64,000 nucleotides of DNA from Butyricimonas virosa (lineage in GTDB: Bacteria; Bacteroidota; Bacteroidia; Bacteroidales; Marinifilaceae). Below are positions 7,555 through 14,854 of the stretch, piece after piece; the stretch's first letter is position 1, and every line of letters starts with the position of its first letter. A model generated the notes under the pieces. That model was not told the origin of the DNA. It made no database searches and saw only the letters and a list, made by a program, of their open reading frames with translations. A program made the translations under genes and the position numbers. The stretch spans positions 4,588,001 to 4,652,000 of the forward strand of contig NZ_CP102269.1 of the NCBI RefSeq assembly GCF_025148635.1, read 5' to 3'.

Positions 7555-9459
7555 ATGGAATATACAGTTTTAATATTGATACTACCATTGCTAACATTTC
7601 TAGCTTTAGGCTTGTTGGGGACGAAATTGAAACCCACCACGGCCGGGTGCATAGGAACGTTGTCTTTGGCGATATGTGCCTTGCTGGCTTACATGACGGC
7701 ATGGCAATATTTCTCGATGCCCCGGGTAGAAGGCGTGCGCCTCCCGGTCATCCCGTTCAACTTCGAATGGCTGCGTTTCACGCAATACCTGCATATTGAT
7801 CTGGGTATCTTGCTAGACCCGATTTCCGTCATGATGCTGGTGGTAATCACCACCGTATCGTTGATGGTACACGTTTACAGCTTGGGATACATGCACGGGG
7901 AAAAAGGTTTCCAGCGTTATTACGCCTTCCTTTCCCTTTTCAGCTTCTCGATGCTGGGTCTCGTGGTAGCCACGAACATCTTCCAGATGTACATATTCTG
8001 GGAGCTGGTGGGTGTTTCCTCCTACCTGTTGATCGGTTTCTACTACACGAAACCGGAGGCCATCGCCGCGTCCAAGAAAGCGTTTATCGTCACCCGGTTC
8101 GCCGACCTCGGTTTCTTGATCGGCATCCTGTTGCTTTCGTTCTACACGAAAACCTTCTCTTTCGACCTGTTAACCTCAGGCGACTCTTCACTCTTTGCCG
8201 GGGCTGCCGGGACAACCTTCATGGGATGTTCCGTGATGAGCTGGGCAATGGCCCTGATTTTCATGGGAGGTGCCGGAAAGTCGGCCATGTTCCTGTTACA
8301 CATCTGGTTACCGGACGCGATGGAAGGTCCTACCCCCGTGTCGGCACTGATCCACGCGGCCACGATGGTCGTTGCCGGGGTTTATCTCGTGGCTCGCTTG
8401 TTCCCCGTGTACTACTTCGAGGCACCGGAGGTACTCGTACTGATCGCGGTCGTGGGAGCGGTCACGTCCCTCTACGCGGCAGTAGTTGCCTGCGTGCAGA
8501 CGGACATCAAGCGAGTGCTGGCCTTCTCCACGATCTCGCAGATCGGTTTCATGATGGTAGCCCTCGGTGTTTCCGGGATGGAAGGACACGAAGGCTTGGG
8601 CTACATGGCATCCATGTTCCACCTCTTCACGCACGCCATGTTTAAAGCCTTGTTATTCCTCGGTGCGGGAGCCATTATCCATGCCGTTCACAGCAACGAG
8701 ATGAGCCACATGGGTGGTCTTCGTAAATACTTGCCCGTGACGCACGTCACGTTCCTCGTGGCTTGCCTCGCTATTTCAGGAATCCCCCCCTTCTCCGGGT
8801 TCTTCAGCAAGGACGAAATCTTGACTGCCACGTTCATGTTCAGCCCGGTACTTGGTGTCGTGATGAGCTTCATCGCGGCCCTGACGGCATTCTACATGTT
8901 CCGCCTCTATTACAACATCTTCTGGGGTAAAGAAAGCACGCACGAACATGCCCCGCACGAGGCCCCGAAGAGCATGACCCTACCCCTCGTGTTCCTTGCC
9001 GTGGTAACACTTTTCGCCGGGTTCATCCCTTTCGGGAAGTTTATCAGCAGCAACGGGATGGAATACATCATCCACCTGGACTGGACGGTAGCCGGCACCA
9101 GCATCGTTGTCGCCGTGATTTCCATCGCTCTTGCCACGTGGTTCTACAAAGGCTCCAATCCTATACCGGATCGTTTGGCCACCACGTTCGGCGGGTTGCA
9201 TCGCGCCGCTTACCGGCGGTTCTACATGGACGAGTTGTACCTCTTCATCACGAAACGTATCATCTTCAACTGTGTATCCCGCCCCATCGCTTGGTTTGAC
9301 CGCCACGTGATCGACGGATCGCTGAACGGTCTGGCAAACGTCACGCAACGATTGTCTTACTCTATCCGGGGATTACAATCCGGACAAGTACAGCAATACG
9401 CTTACGTGATCCTGTTCGGCTCGCTATTAATACTGGTTGCAGTTTTACTGGTAATGTAG
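7555..9459 (+). CDS. nuoL: NADH-quinone oxidoreductase subunit L
   Basis: This 634-residue Mrp-antiporter-like subunit is the distal proton pump and carries the long lateral helix at its C terminus. Visible signatures are the N-terminal DLGILLDPISVMMLVVIT, FWELVGVSSYLLIGFYY near residues 150-165 (conserved Glu), GGAGKSAMFLLHIWLPDAMEGPTPVSALIHAATMV around 240-275, and DIKRVLAFSTISQIGFM near 320. The C-terminal part, after about residue 500, is less conserved and ends in a hydrophobic anchor (ILFGSLLILVAVLLVM). Length is normal for the family. Bracketed by near-identical repeat copies 4 and 5. Confidence 0.96.
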   Translation: MEYTVLILILPLLTFLALGLLGTKLKPTTAGCIGTLSLAICALLAYMTAWQYFSMPRVEGVRLPVIPFNFEWLRFTQYLHIDLGILLDPISVMMLVVITTVSLMVHVYSLGYMHGEKGFQRYYAFLSLFSFSMLGLVVATNIFQMYIFWELVGVSSYLLIGFYYTKPEAIAASKKAFIVTRFADLGFLIGILLLSFYTKTFSFDLLTSGDSSLFAGAAGTTFMGCSVMSWAMALIFMGGAGKSAMFLLHIWLPDAMEGPTPVSALIHAATMVVAGVYLVARLFPVYYFEAPEVLVLIAVVGAVTSLYAAVVACVQTDIKRVLAFSTISQIGFMMVALGVSGMEGHEGLGYMASMFHLFTHAMFKALLFLGAGAIIHAVHSNEMSHMGGLRKYLPVTHVTFLVACLAISGIPPFSGFFSKDEILTATFMFSPVLGVVMSFIAALTAFYMFRLYYNIFWGKESTHEHAPHEAPKSMTLPLVFLAVVTLFAGFIPFGKFISSNGMEYIIHLDWTVAGTSIVVAVISIALATWFYKGSNPIPDRLATTFGGLHRAAYRRFYMDELYLFITKRIIFNCVSRPIAWFDRHVIDGSLNGLANVTQRLSYSIRGLQSGQVQQYAYVILFGSLLILVAVLLVM

Positions 9460-9634
9460 AATTTAGAATGAAAAAACAACTACCCCCACCGACTCCCCCT
9501 TACACAGGGGGAGAGCCTAACGCGAGAATGCGCCGCAATGCAACAATGCAGCGTGTCCTCCCCCTTTCCAAGGGGGAGTTAGAGGGGGTTCAATCTAAAA
9601 TTTAAAATCTAAAATTTAAAATCAATAAATAGAT
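9460..9634 (+). repeat. GC-hairpin repeat element copy 5 (nuoL-nuoM)
   Basis: Core 9479-9590, starting ACTACCCCCACCGACTCCCC and ending AAGGGGGAGTTAGAGGGGG then TTCAATC. The centre is CTAACGCGAGAATGCGCCGC and AATGCAACAATGCAGCGTG. The AT-rich tail (TCTAAAATTTAAAATC repeated) leads into the nuoM ATG after ATAAATAGAT. Sense to nuo. Confidence 0.9.
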
Positions 9635-11110
9635 ATGAACTTTTTATCACTATTCGTTCTGATACCAATACTCACGATGGGCGGGTTATTTCTTTCAAAG
9701 AACCTGCAACAAATTCGTGTAGCGGTAGCCACGGGAGCTTCCCTGTTGCTGGCCTTAGCCGTCGGGTTGGTATTTGCATATTTAGGAGAACGGGGAGCCG
9801 GCAACACGGCAGAAATGCTGTTTACCGCCAGCACGGTTTGGTACGCTCCCTTAAACATACATTATTCCGTGGGAGTTGACGGGATCTCGGTAGCCATGTT
9901 GCTACTTTCCGCCATTATCGTCTTCACGGGAACATTTGCATCATGGAAAATGGATTTCCTGCAAAAAGAGTATTTCTTGTGGTTTAACCTGTTGGCCATC
10001 GGGGTATTCGGGTTCTTTATTTCCGTGGACCTCTTCACCATGTTCATGTTTTACGAGGTGGCCCTAATCCCCATGTACCTGCTGATCGGCGTCTGGGGTA
10101 GCGGGCAAAAGGAATACGCTGCCATGAAACTAACATTAATGCTGATGGGCGGCTCTGCCCTACTGCTCGTGGGGATTCTTGGTATCTACTTTCACTCCTC
10201 GACGACGGGAGCGTTCACGATGAACTTGCAGGAAATCGCGCAAGCTCACGCCATGCCCGAAAGCCTGCAACGCTGGTTCTTCCCGTTGGTATTCACCGGG
10301 TTCGGGGTCCTCGGCGCGTTATTCCCGTTTCATACATGGTCACCCGACGGTCACGCCTCTGCCCCCACGGCAGTCTCCATGCTCCATGCCGGGGTATTGA
10401 TGAAACTGGGTGGTTACGGGTGTTTCCGGGTAGCCATCCACCTGATGCCGGAGGCCGCTAAAGAACTTTCATGGATATTCATCATCCTCACGGGCATCAG
10501 CGTCGTTTACGGGGCTTACTCGGCCATCGTGCAAACGGACTTGAAATACATCAACGCCTACTCGTCCGTGAGCCACTGCGGGCTGGTATTGTTCGCCATC
10601 CTGATGTTAAACCAGACGGCCATGACGGGAGCCGTGATGCAGATGCTCTCCCACGGCCTGATGACCGCCCTGTTCTTCGCCTTGATCGGTATGATCTACG
10701 GCCGCACACATACCCGTGACATCCGGGAAATGGGTGGTTTGATGAAGATCATGCCTTACCTCGGCGTGTGCTACGTGATCGCCGGTCTCGCCTCCCTCGG
10801 TCTTCCGGGATTAAGCGGGTTCGTGGCAGAAATGACCGTGTTCGTGGGAGCGTTCCAAGAGACGGACACCTTCCACCGGGTATTCACGATCATCGCCTGC
10901 ACGTCCATCGTGATCACGGCCGTGTACATCCTGCGGGTGGTCGGGAAACTACTCTACGGGAGCGTGGTCAACGAGCATCACTATGCCCTCACCGATGCCA
11001 ACTGGTATGAACGTTTCTCGACGATCATACTGATTGCTGCCATCGCCGGAATCGGTCTGGCACCTCTATGGCTTTCCGACATGATCCGGGCTTCGATTGA
11101 GAGAATGTAG
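9635..11110 (+). CDS. nuoM: NADH-quinone oxidoreductase subunit M
   Basis: This 491-residue antiporter-like proton channel has about 14 helices. Conserved parts include SVGVDGISVAMLLLSAII (about 86-103), FMFYEVALIPMYLLIGVWG with the channel Glu near residue 140, FPFHTWSPDGHASAPTAVSMLHAGVLMKLGGYG around 230-262, and LKYINAYSSVSHCGLVLF near 303-320. Its position between L and N is the standard order. Flanked by repeat copies 5 and 6. Confidence 0.96.
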   Translation: MNFLSLFVLIPILTMGGLFLSKNLQQIRVAVATGASLLLALAVGLVFAYLGERGAGNTAEMLFTASTVWYAPLNIHYSVGVDGISVAMLLLSAIIVFTGTFASWKMDFLQKEYFLWFNLLAIGVFGFFISVDLFTMFMFYEVALIPMYLLIGVWGSGQKEYAAMKLTLMLMGGSALLLVGILGIYFHSSTTGAFTMNLQEIAQAHAMPESLQRWFFPLVFTGFGVLGALFPFHTWSPDGHASAPTAVSMLHAGVLMKLGGYGCFRVAIHLMPEAAKELSWIFIILTGISVVYGAYSAIVQTDLKYINAYSSVSHCGLVLFAILMLNQTAMTGAVMQMLSHGLMTALFFALIGMIYGRTHTRDIREMGGLMKIMPYLGVCYVIAGLASLGLPGLSGFVAEMTVFVGAFQETDTFHRVFTIIACTSIVITAVYILRVVGKLLYGSVVNEHHYALTDANWYERFSTIILIAAIAGIGLAPLWLSDMIRASIERM

Positions 11111-11284
11111 AATTTAAAATGTAGAATTTAGAATGAAAAAAACTACCCCCACCAACTCCCCCTTACACAGGGGGAGAGACGAACGCGAGAAAGCGCTACA
11201 ATATAACAATGGAGCGTGTCCTCCCCCTTTCCAAGGGGGAGCTAGAGGGGGTTCAATCATAAATTTAAAATCTAAAATCAAAAC
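11111..11284 (+). repeat. GC-hairpin repeat element copy 6 (nuoM-nuoN)
   Basis: Core 11142-11253, from ACTACCCCCACCAACTCCCC to AAGGGGGAGCTAGAGGGGG then TTCAATC. The centre is GACGAACGCGAGAAAGCGCT, then ACAATATAACAATGGAGCG. The left flank has two GTAGAATTTAGAATG-type words; the right flank ends AAAATCAAAAC before the nuoN ATG. Sense to nuo. Confidence 0.9.
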
Positions 11285-12706
11285 ATGGTTTACGCTAATT
11301 TCTTATTAATGAAGGAGGAAATATCACTGGTAGCGGTGATCGTTATACTCTTAATTTACGACATATTCGGCACCCCGAAAAGCTTGAAGTATTTTCAACC
11401 GATAGCTTGTATCCTCGTGGGTATTCATATCCTGCTGAACATCTGGCCCGCCCCGGACGTGACGGCTTTCGGGGGGATGTATCACTGCACGGCAATGGGT
11501 GGAGTTATGAAATCCATCCTGAGCATCGGGACACTGCTCGTGTTCATGCAAGCCAATAACTGGCTTTCCAGCGAGCGCACGATTATTCGCCGGGGAGAAT
11601 TCTACATGATCACGCTGGCCACGCTGCTAGGTATGTACTTCATGATCTCGGCCGGGAACTTCCTGATGTTCTTTATCGGGCTGGAAACGGCATCCATACC
11701 GATGGCAACGCTTGCCGCCTTTGACAAGTACAAGCAACAATCGGCCGAGGCGGGAGCCAAATACATCCTTACCGCCGTATTTGCGTCCGGCTTATCGTTG
11801 TACGGGATCTCGTTAATTTACGGGACAACGGGAACGCTGTATTTCGAGGACATCCCCGCCGGGCTAAACAGCAGCCCGCTCCAGATGATGGCTTTCGTGT
11901 TCTTTTTCGTGGGCTTGGGATTCAAGTTATCACTCGTTCCTTTCCACCAATGGACCCCGGACGTGTACGAGGGCGCCCCGACCAGCGTTACCGCCTACTT
12001 GTCGGTAATCTCGAAAGGTTCCGCGGCATTCGTGCTAATGGTCATTCTCTATAAAGTGTTTGCCCCGCTCGTGAACGAATGGCAGGCCATCCTCTACTGG
12101 GTAATCATAGCCTCTATCACGCTGGCCAACATCTTCGCCATACGGCAACAGAACCTGAAACGATTCTTCGCCTATTCCTCCATCTCTCAAGCCGGGTACA
12201 TCATGCTGGGGGTGATCAGCGGGACAGCCATGGGTATGACCGGGCTAGTGTACTACGTGCTGGTGTACATGCTGTCCAACTTGGCCGCCTTCGGGGTTAT
12301 CGCTGTCGTGGAACATCGCTCCGGCAAGATCACGATTGATGATTACAACGGGTTGTACACCACGAATCCCCGCTTGAGTTTCGTGATGATGATCGCCTTG
12401 TTCTCGCTGGCCGGAATCCCGCCATTTGCCGGGTTCTTCAGCAAGTTCTTCATATTTGCCGCCGCGGCACAACAAGGATATTACGTGCTGGTTTTCATCG
12501 CCCTGTTGAACACCATCATCTCTCTCTACTACTACCTGAGAGTGGTAAAGGCCATGTTTATCAACAAGAACGAGCAACCCATCGCCAGATTCAACTCTGA
12601 CAATTATTCACGTATAAGCCTCGTCGCATGCAGCACCGGAATCCTGCTCGCGGGAATCCTTAGCGTCGTGTACGAGAGCATCGGGATGTTTAGTTTTGGA
12701 ATGTAG
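11285..12706 (+). CDS. nuoN: NADH-quinone oxidoreductase subunit N
   Basis: This 473-residue antiporter-like subunit is the last nuo gene. Conserved parts include MFFIGLETASIPMATLAAF (channel Glu about residue 137), FKLSLVPFHQWTPDVYEGAPTSVTAYLSVISKG around 217-250, and LKRFFAYSSISQAGYIMLG near 292-310. The start at 11285 gives MVYANFLLMKEE; an internal ATG at 11309 is possible. No nuoE, F or G follows, so the operon encodes a complex I without the NADH-oxidising module. Repeat copy 7 follows. Confidence 0.95.
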   Translation: MVYANFLLMKEEISLVAVIVILLIYDIFGTPKSLKYFQPIACILVGIHILLNIWPAPDVTAFGGMYHCTAMGGVMKSILSIGTLLVFMQANNWLSSERTIIRRGEFYMITLATLLGMYFMISAGNFLMFFIGLETASIPMATLAAFDKYKQQSAEAGAKYILTAVFASGLSLYGISLIYGTTGTLYFEDIPAGLNSSPLQMMAFVFFFVGLGFKLSLVPFHQWTPDVYEGAPTSVTAYLSVISKGSAAFVLMVILYKVFAPLVNEWQAILYWVIIASITLANIFAIRQQNLKRFFAYSSISQAGYIMLGVISGTAMGMTGLVYYVLVYMLSNLAAFGVIAVVEHRSGKITIDDYNGLYTTNPRLSFVMMIALFSLAGIPPFAGFFSKFFIFAAAAQQGYYVLVFIALLNTIISLYYYLRVVKAMFINKNEQPIARFNSDNYSRISLVACSTGILLAGILSVVYESIGMFSFGM

Positions 12707-12893
12707 AATTTAGAATGGAAAAGACTACCCCCTCCGACTCCCCCTTCCACGGGGAGAGAGACGGGCGCAAGAAGGCATCACAATGTAACAATGCAGCATA
12801 TTCTCCCCCTGTGCAAGGGGGAGTTAGAGGGGGTAGTTGGAAGCGTCCGCCCCGTGCGGCCGGAATCTAAAATCATAAATCATTAATCGTAAA
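12707..12893 (+). repeat. GC-hairpin repeat element copy 7 (after nuoN)
   Basis: Core 12724-12837. Ends ACTACCCCCTCCGACTCCCC and AAGGGGGAGTTAGAGGGGG then TAGT. The first inner hairpin is partly decayed (CCACGGGGAGAG). The centre is GACGGGCGCAAGAAGGCATC, more diverged than the others. The tail carries the module GGAAGCGTCCGCCCCGTGCG then GCCGGAATC, then AATCATAAATC words. It lies between nuoN and the 3' end of a convergent gene. Confidence 0.88.
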
Positions 12894-13625
12894 TCATCCA
12901 AGCGTGTCGTCAGCACCGGGAGGAACGCGCAGGTAGACGGAACGGGTGTACTCGTCCGTGTCCGGGCCGGCGAGATAAGGATAAATATGCACCACCGTGT
13001 CCGGGGAGAGAGGTTCCCTACCGGGCCCCTCCGGATCGGACAAGGTGAAAGTGGCCGTCCCGGCGGCACGGGTCACTGCAGGAAGGTGAAGCACGCGTGG
13101 CGCGTCAGGCAGGCAGTCGTAAAAGTACCCCACGACGAGCGTGTCGTTGTCCCTTGTCTCGTCGAGTATGCCGTGGTGGCGCCATTCGAGCGTGAAAGTC
13201 CAAGCGTCGCGACGGACGCGGGTGTAAAGCGGCACGGCGAGCCACCCGACGCTGAACATGAAAGCCCGGAAGTTAGCCACACCATGCTCGTCACAGGCCG
13301 TGGCGTTCACCTTGTGGCACAGATTAGGGGCGGTCATGGGGGTATCCTTGGCGAAGGCAATCCACGAGTTCGTGTCCGCGAGTTTCCGCAAGAGGATTTT
13401 CACAAGCCGACTAACGAACGTGAAAACACTTGTCAACAGTCGTTGCCTCTCCGATCGCTTGGTGTGGCGATGATTACGCTCCTCCGTCGACCCGGCGGGG
13501 CGCTTGCTGGCACAATGACATTCCTTGCCTTTCCGGTAATACGTGGTAGTACCGCCGGAACGGGTGGTCGCCAGTTGTCTGACCGGTAGTACGGTCTTCT
13601 TTTTCCTTTTCTTTTTCTTGCTCAT
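12894..13625 (-). CDS. DUF6266-like protein of unknown function
   Basis: The 243-residue product starts MSKKKKRKKKTVLPVRQL, with a strong AGAGGAGG ribosome site just before the ATG at 13625; a longer in-frame start at 13715 is disfavoured because it lies upstream of the predicted transcript start. There is no signal peptide. The arrangement (short Lys-rich N terminus, a central WIAFAKDTPMTAPNLC part, and a C-terminal VVHIYPYLAGPDTDEYTRSVYL strand pair) resembles DUF6266 proteins and the divergent neighbour at 14011, though pairwise identity is low by eye. Function is unknown. It is divergent from that neighbour across a structured control region. Confidence 0.7.
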   Translation of the reverse strand: MSKKKKRKKKTVLPVRQLATTRSGGTTTYYRKGKECHCASKRPAGSTEERNHRHTKRSERQRLLTSVFTFVSRLVKILLRKLADTNSWIAFAKDTPMTAPNLCHKVNATACDEHGVANFRAFMFSVGWLAVPLYTRVRRDAWTFTLEWRHHGILDETRDNDTLVVGYFYDCLPDAPRVLHLPAVTRAAGTATFTLSDPEGPGREPLSPDTVVHIYPYLAGPDTDEYTRSVYLRVPPGADDTLG

Positions 13626-13684
13626 GATGCCTCCTCTTAAATGATTCGATAAACCTCCAATAATGCTTAAACACACCTTAATGT

Positions 13685-13716
13685 CAAATTTACATTTTTT
13701 TAGGGAAATTACCAAA
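13685..13716 (-). promoter_or_regulatory. Predicted promoter of the minus-strand DUF6266-like gene
   Basis: The minus strand has TTTG (13713-13716) and TAAATTTG (13685-13692), with 20 nt between, a good match to the Bacteroidota -33/-7 promoter. The predicted leader to the ATG at 13625 is about 50 nt. The 9-bp inverted repeat at 13728-13753 lies immediately upstream of the -33 box. Confidence 0.65.
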
Positions 13717-13727
13717 TCGTGAATAAC

Positions 13728-13753
13728 AAGTCACCGTGTTATGTCGGTGACTT
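13728..13753. promoter_or_regulatory. Perfect 9-bp inverted repeat in the divergent control region
   Basis: AAGTCACCG (13728-13736) and CGGTGACTT (13745-13753) are exact reverse complements with an 8-nt spacer. The right arm is also the start of the 11-bp tandem array. Its place just upstream of the minus-strand -33 box suggests an operator. Confidence 0.6.
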
Positions 13754-13788
13754 TACGGTAACTTTACGGTGACTTTACGGTAACTAAC
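13746..13788. repeat. 11-bp tandem repeat array between divergent DUF6266-like genes
   Basis: Units GGTGACTTTAC, GGTAACTTTAC, GGTGACTTTAC and a partial GGTAACTAAC follow one another at 13746, 13757, 13768 and 13779. The period of one helical turn would place protein-binding sites on one face of the DNA. Units alternate G/A at the fourth base. Confidence 0.8.
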
Positions 13789-13830
13789 AAAATGCGTAGT
13801 TAACTTATCACGAAGATAGCTAGCATTTTG
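13788..13830. promoter_or_regulatory. 8-bp inverted repeat flanking the centre of the control region
   Basis: CAAAATGC (13788-13795) and GCATTTTG (13823-13830) are exact reverse complements 27 nt apart, each extended by a nearly matching TAG. It could be a paired operator half-site. Confidence 0.4.
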
Positions 13831-13916
13831 CACGTACATCTCCCGTTACCAAACGGTAAAGAGACCGGAGATACACAAAATGTGTTAATTTTTATTAAAA
13901 ATAATTTTATTTTTTC

Positions 13917-13947
13917 TTGTTCAAGTCGAAAAAGGGTCATACCTTTA
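13917..13947 (+). promoter_or_regulatory. Predicted promoter of the plus-strand DUF6266-like gene
   Basis: TTG at 13917-13919 and TACCTTTA at 13940-13947 are 20 nt apart, matching the -33/-7 pattern with one mismatch (TTTA for TTTG). The predicted leader is about 57 nt and can fold CTTTCC (13955-13960) with GGAAAG (13972-13977). Confidence 0.5.
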
Positions 13948-14010
13948 CCATGTTCTTTCCTCGAAGCGTGGGGAAAGGCGTTTTGAAATACTCATCTAAT
14001 ACCCGAAAGT

Positions 14011-14712
14011 ATGGCACGAATAAAATCAACCAACTTTTACCAGAAGAGCGGGAAAGTCGCTAACGAGGTATTCTCCAACCTGGGCAACGGCGTGGTGGGC
14101 TGTCGCGCCCAAAACAGCAAGCAAGCGCCCCTGAACGCGGAGCAGAAAATCAACGCGTCGGGCTTCTCGGCCCTCAACGCCGAAGTGCGTTACCTGAACC
14201 CGGTGCTCCGCGTGACCTTTCCCCGTGACACGAACGGCACCAAATGGGCCAATCGTTTCACGAGCGTCAACAAGAAACGCGAGGGCGTGCTAACCACCAC
14301 GAAGATTAATCCGGACACTCCCGTCGACCCGAAGAAAAAGGCCAACGAGGAGTACACCAGCGAGATCGACTGGACGAAAGTCCTTTTCGCCGCCGGCCCG
14401 TTGCTCGTTCCTTCCGTTACCGTCAGCAAGACCACCGAGGCGGGCGAGACGTACAGCGTTGTCTTCACGCAGGAAGCCAACGTTTACGAGGGTGCCTACT
14501 GCTGGACGAACGATCGCCTCTACGGTGTCCTCTACAGCCCCGACGATCATTTCGCCCTTGTCAAGCAACTACGCGACCGGGGCGAGAACGGCGTGACCTC
14601 CATCTCCGTCCCTTCTTTCGTCAAGCCGGAGAACATCCACGTCTACAGTCTCGCCATGACCGCCGACGGGAAAATCACCTCCAACTCCGTTCACACCACG
14701 TTGGGAGCGTGA
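14011..14712 (+). CDS. DUF6266 family protein of unknown function
   Basis: The 233-residue product begins MARIKSTNFYQKSGKVANEV, close to the MxxIKxG..GKVG start typical of DUF6266. It ends with the characteristic VHVYSLAMTADGKITSNSVH strand pair. There is no signal peptide or membrane segment. Base composition is GC-richer than the later part of the window. DUF6266 proteins occur in many copies in Bacteroidota and have no known function. A UUCG-capped terminator follows 3 nt after the stop, so the gene is monocistronic. Confidence 0.8.
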   Translation: MARIKSTNFYQKSGKVANEVFSNLGNGVVGCRAQNSKQAPLNAEQKINASGFSALNAEVRYLNPVLRVTFPRDTNGTKWANRFTSVNKKREGVLTTTKINPDTPVDPKKKANEEYTSEIDWTKVLFAAGPLLVPSVTVSKTTEAGETYSVVFTQEANVYEGAYCWTNDRLYGVLYSPDDHFALVKQLRDRGENGVTSISVPSFVKPENIHVYSLAMTADGKITSNSVHTTLGA

Positions 14713-14715
14713 ACA

Positions 14716-14735
14716 ACGGCAGCTTCGGCTGCCGT
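14716..14735 (+). terminator. UUCG-tetraloop terminator of the DUF6266 gene
   Basis: ACGGCAGC (14716-14723) pairs with GCTGCCGT (14728-14735) around TTCG, an exceptionally stable C(UUCG)G loop. TCAATTTTAAATTTTA follows. It starts 3 nt after the stop codon. Confidence 0.8.
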
Positions 14736-14736
14736 C

Positions 14737-14835
14737 AATTTTAAATTTTAGATTTTAAATTTATGATTTCCACCCACGGGGCCTTACTAATTTAAAATCA
14801 AAAGCGTCCGCTTGCGCGGCTGGAATCTAAAAGGT
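14737..14835. repeat. AT-rich and GCGG-type repeat remnants
   Basis: TTTTAGATTTTAAATTTATG, CCACCCACGGGGCC and TTTAAAATC words are followed by AAAGCGTCCGCTTGCGCGGC then TGGAATCTAAAA. These are the flank and tail modules of the nuo elements without the C5/G5 core. Confidence 0.6.
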
Positions 14836-14854
14836 TTTTCGTAACTTCGCATAA

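Noticed and set aside
13746..13788. Tandem array as replication iterons
   Set aside because: No replication initiator, partition gene or AT-rich origin nearby; position between divergent promoters fits regulation better.
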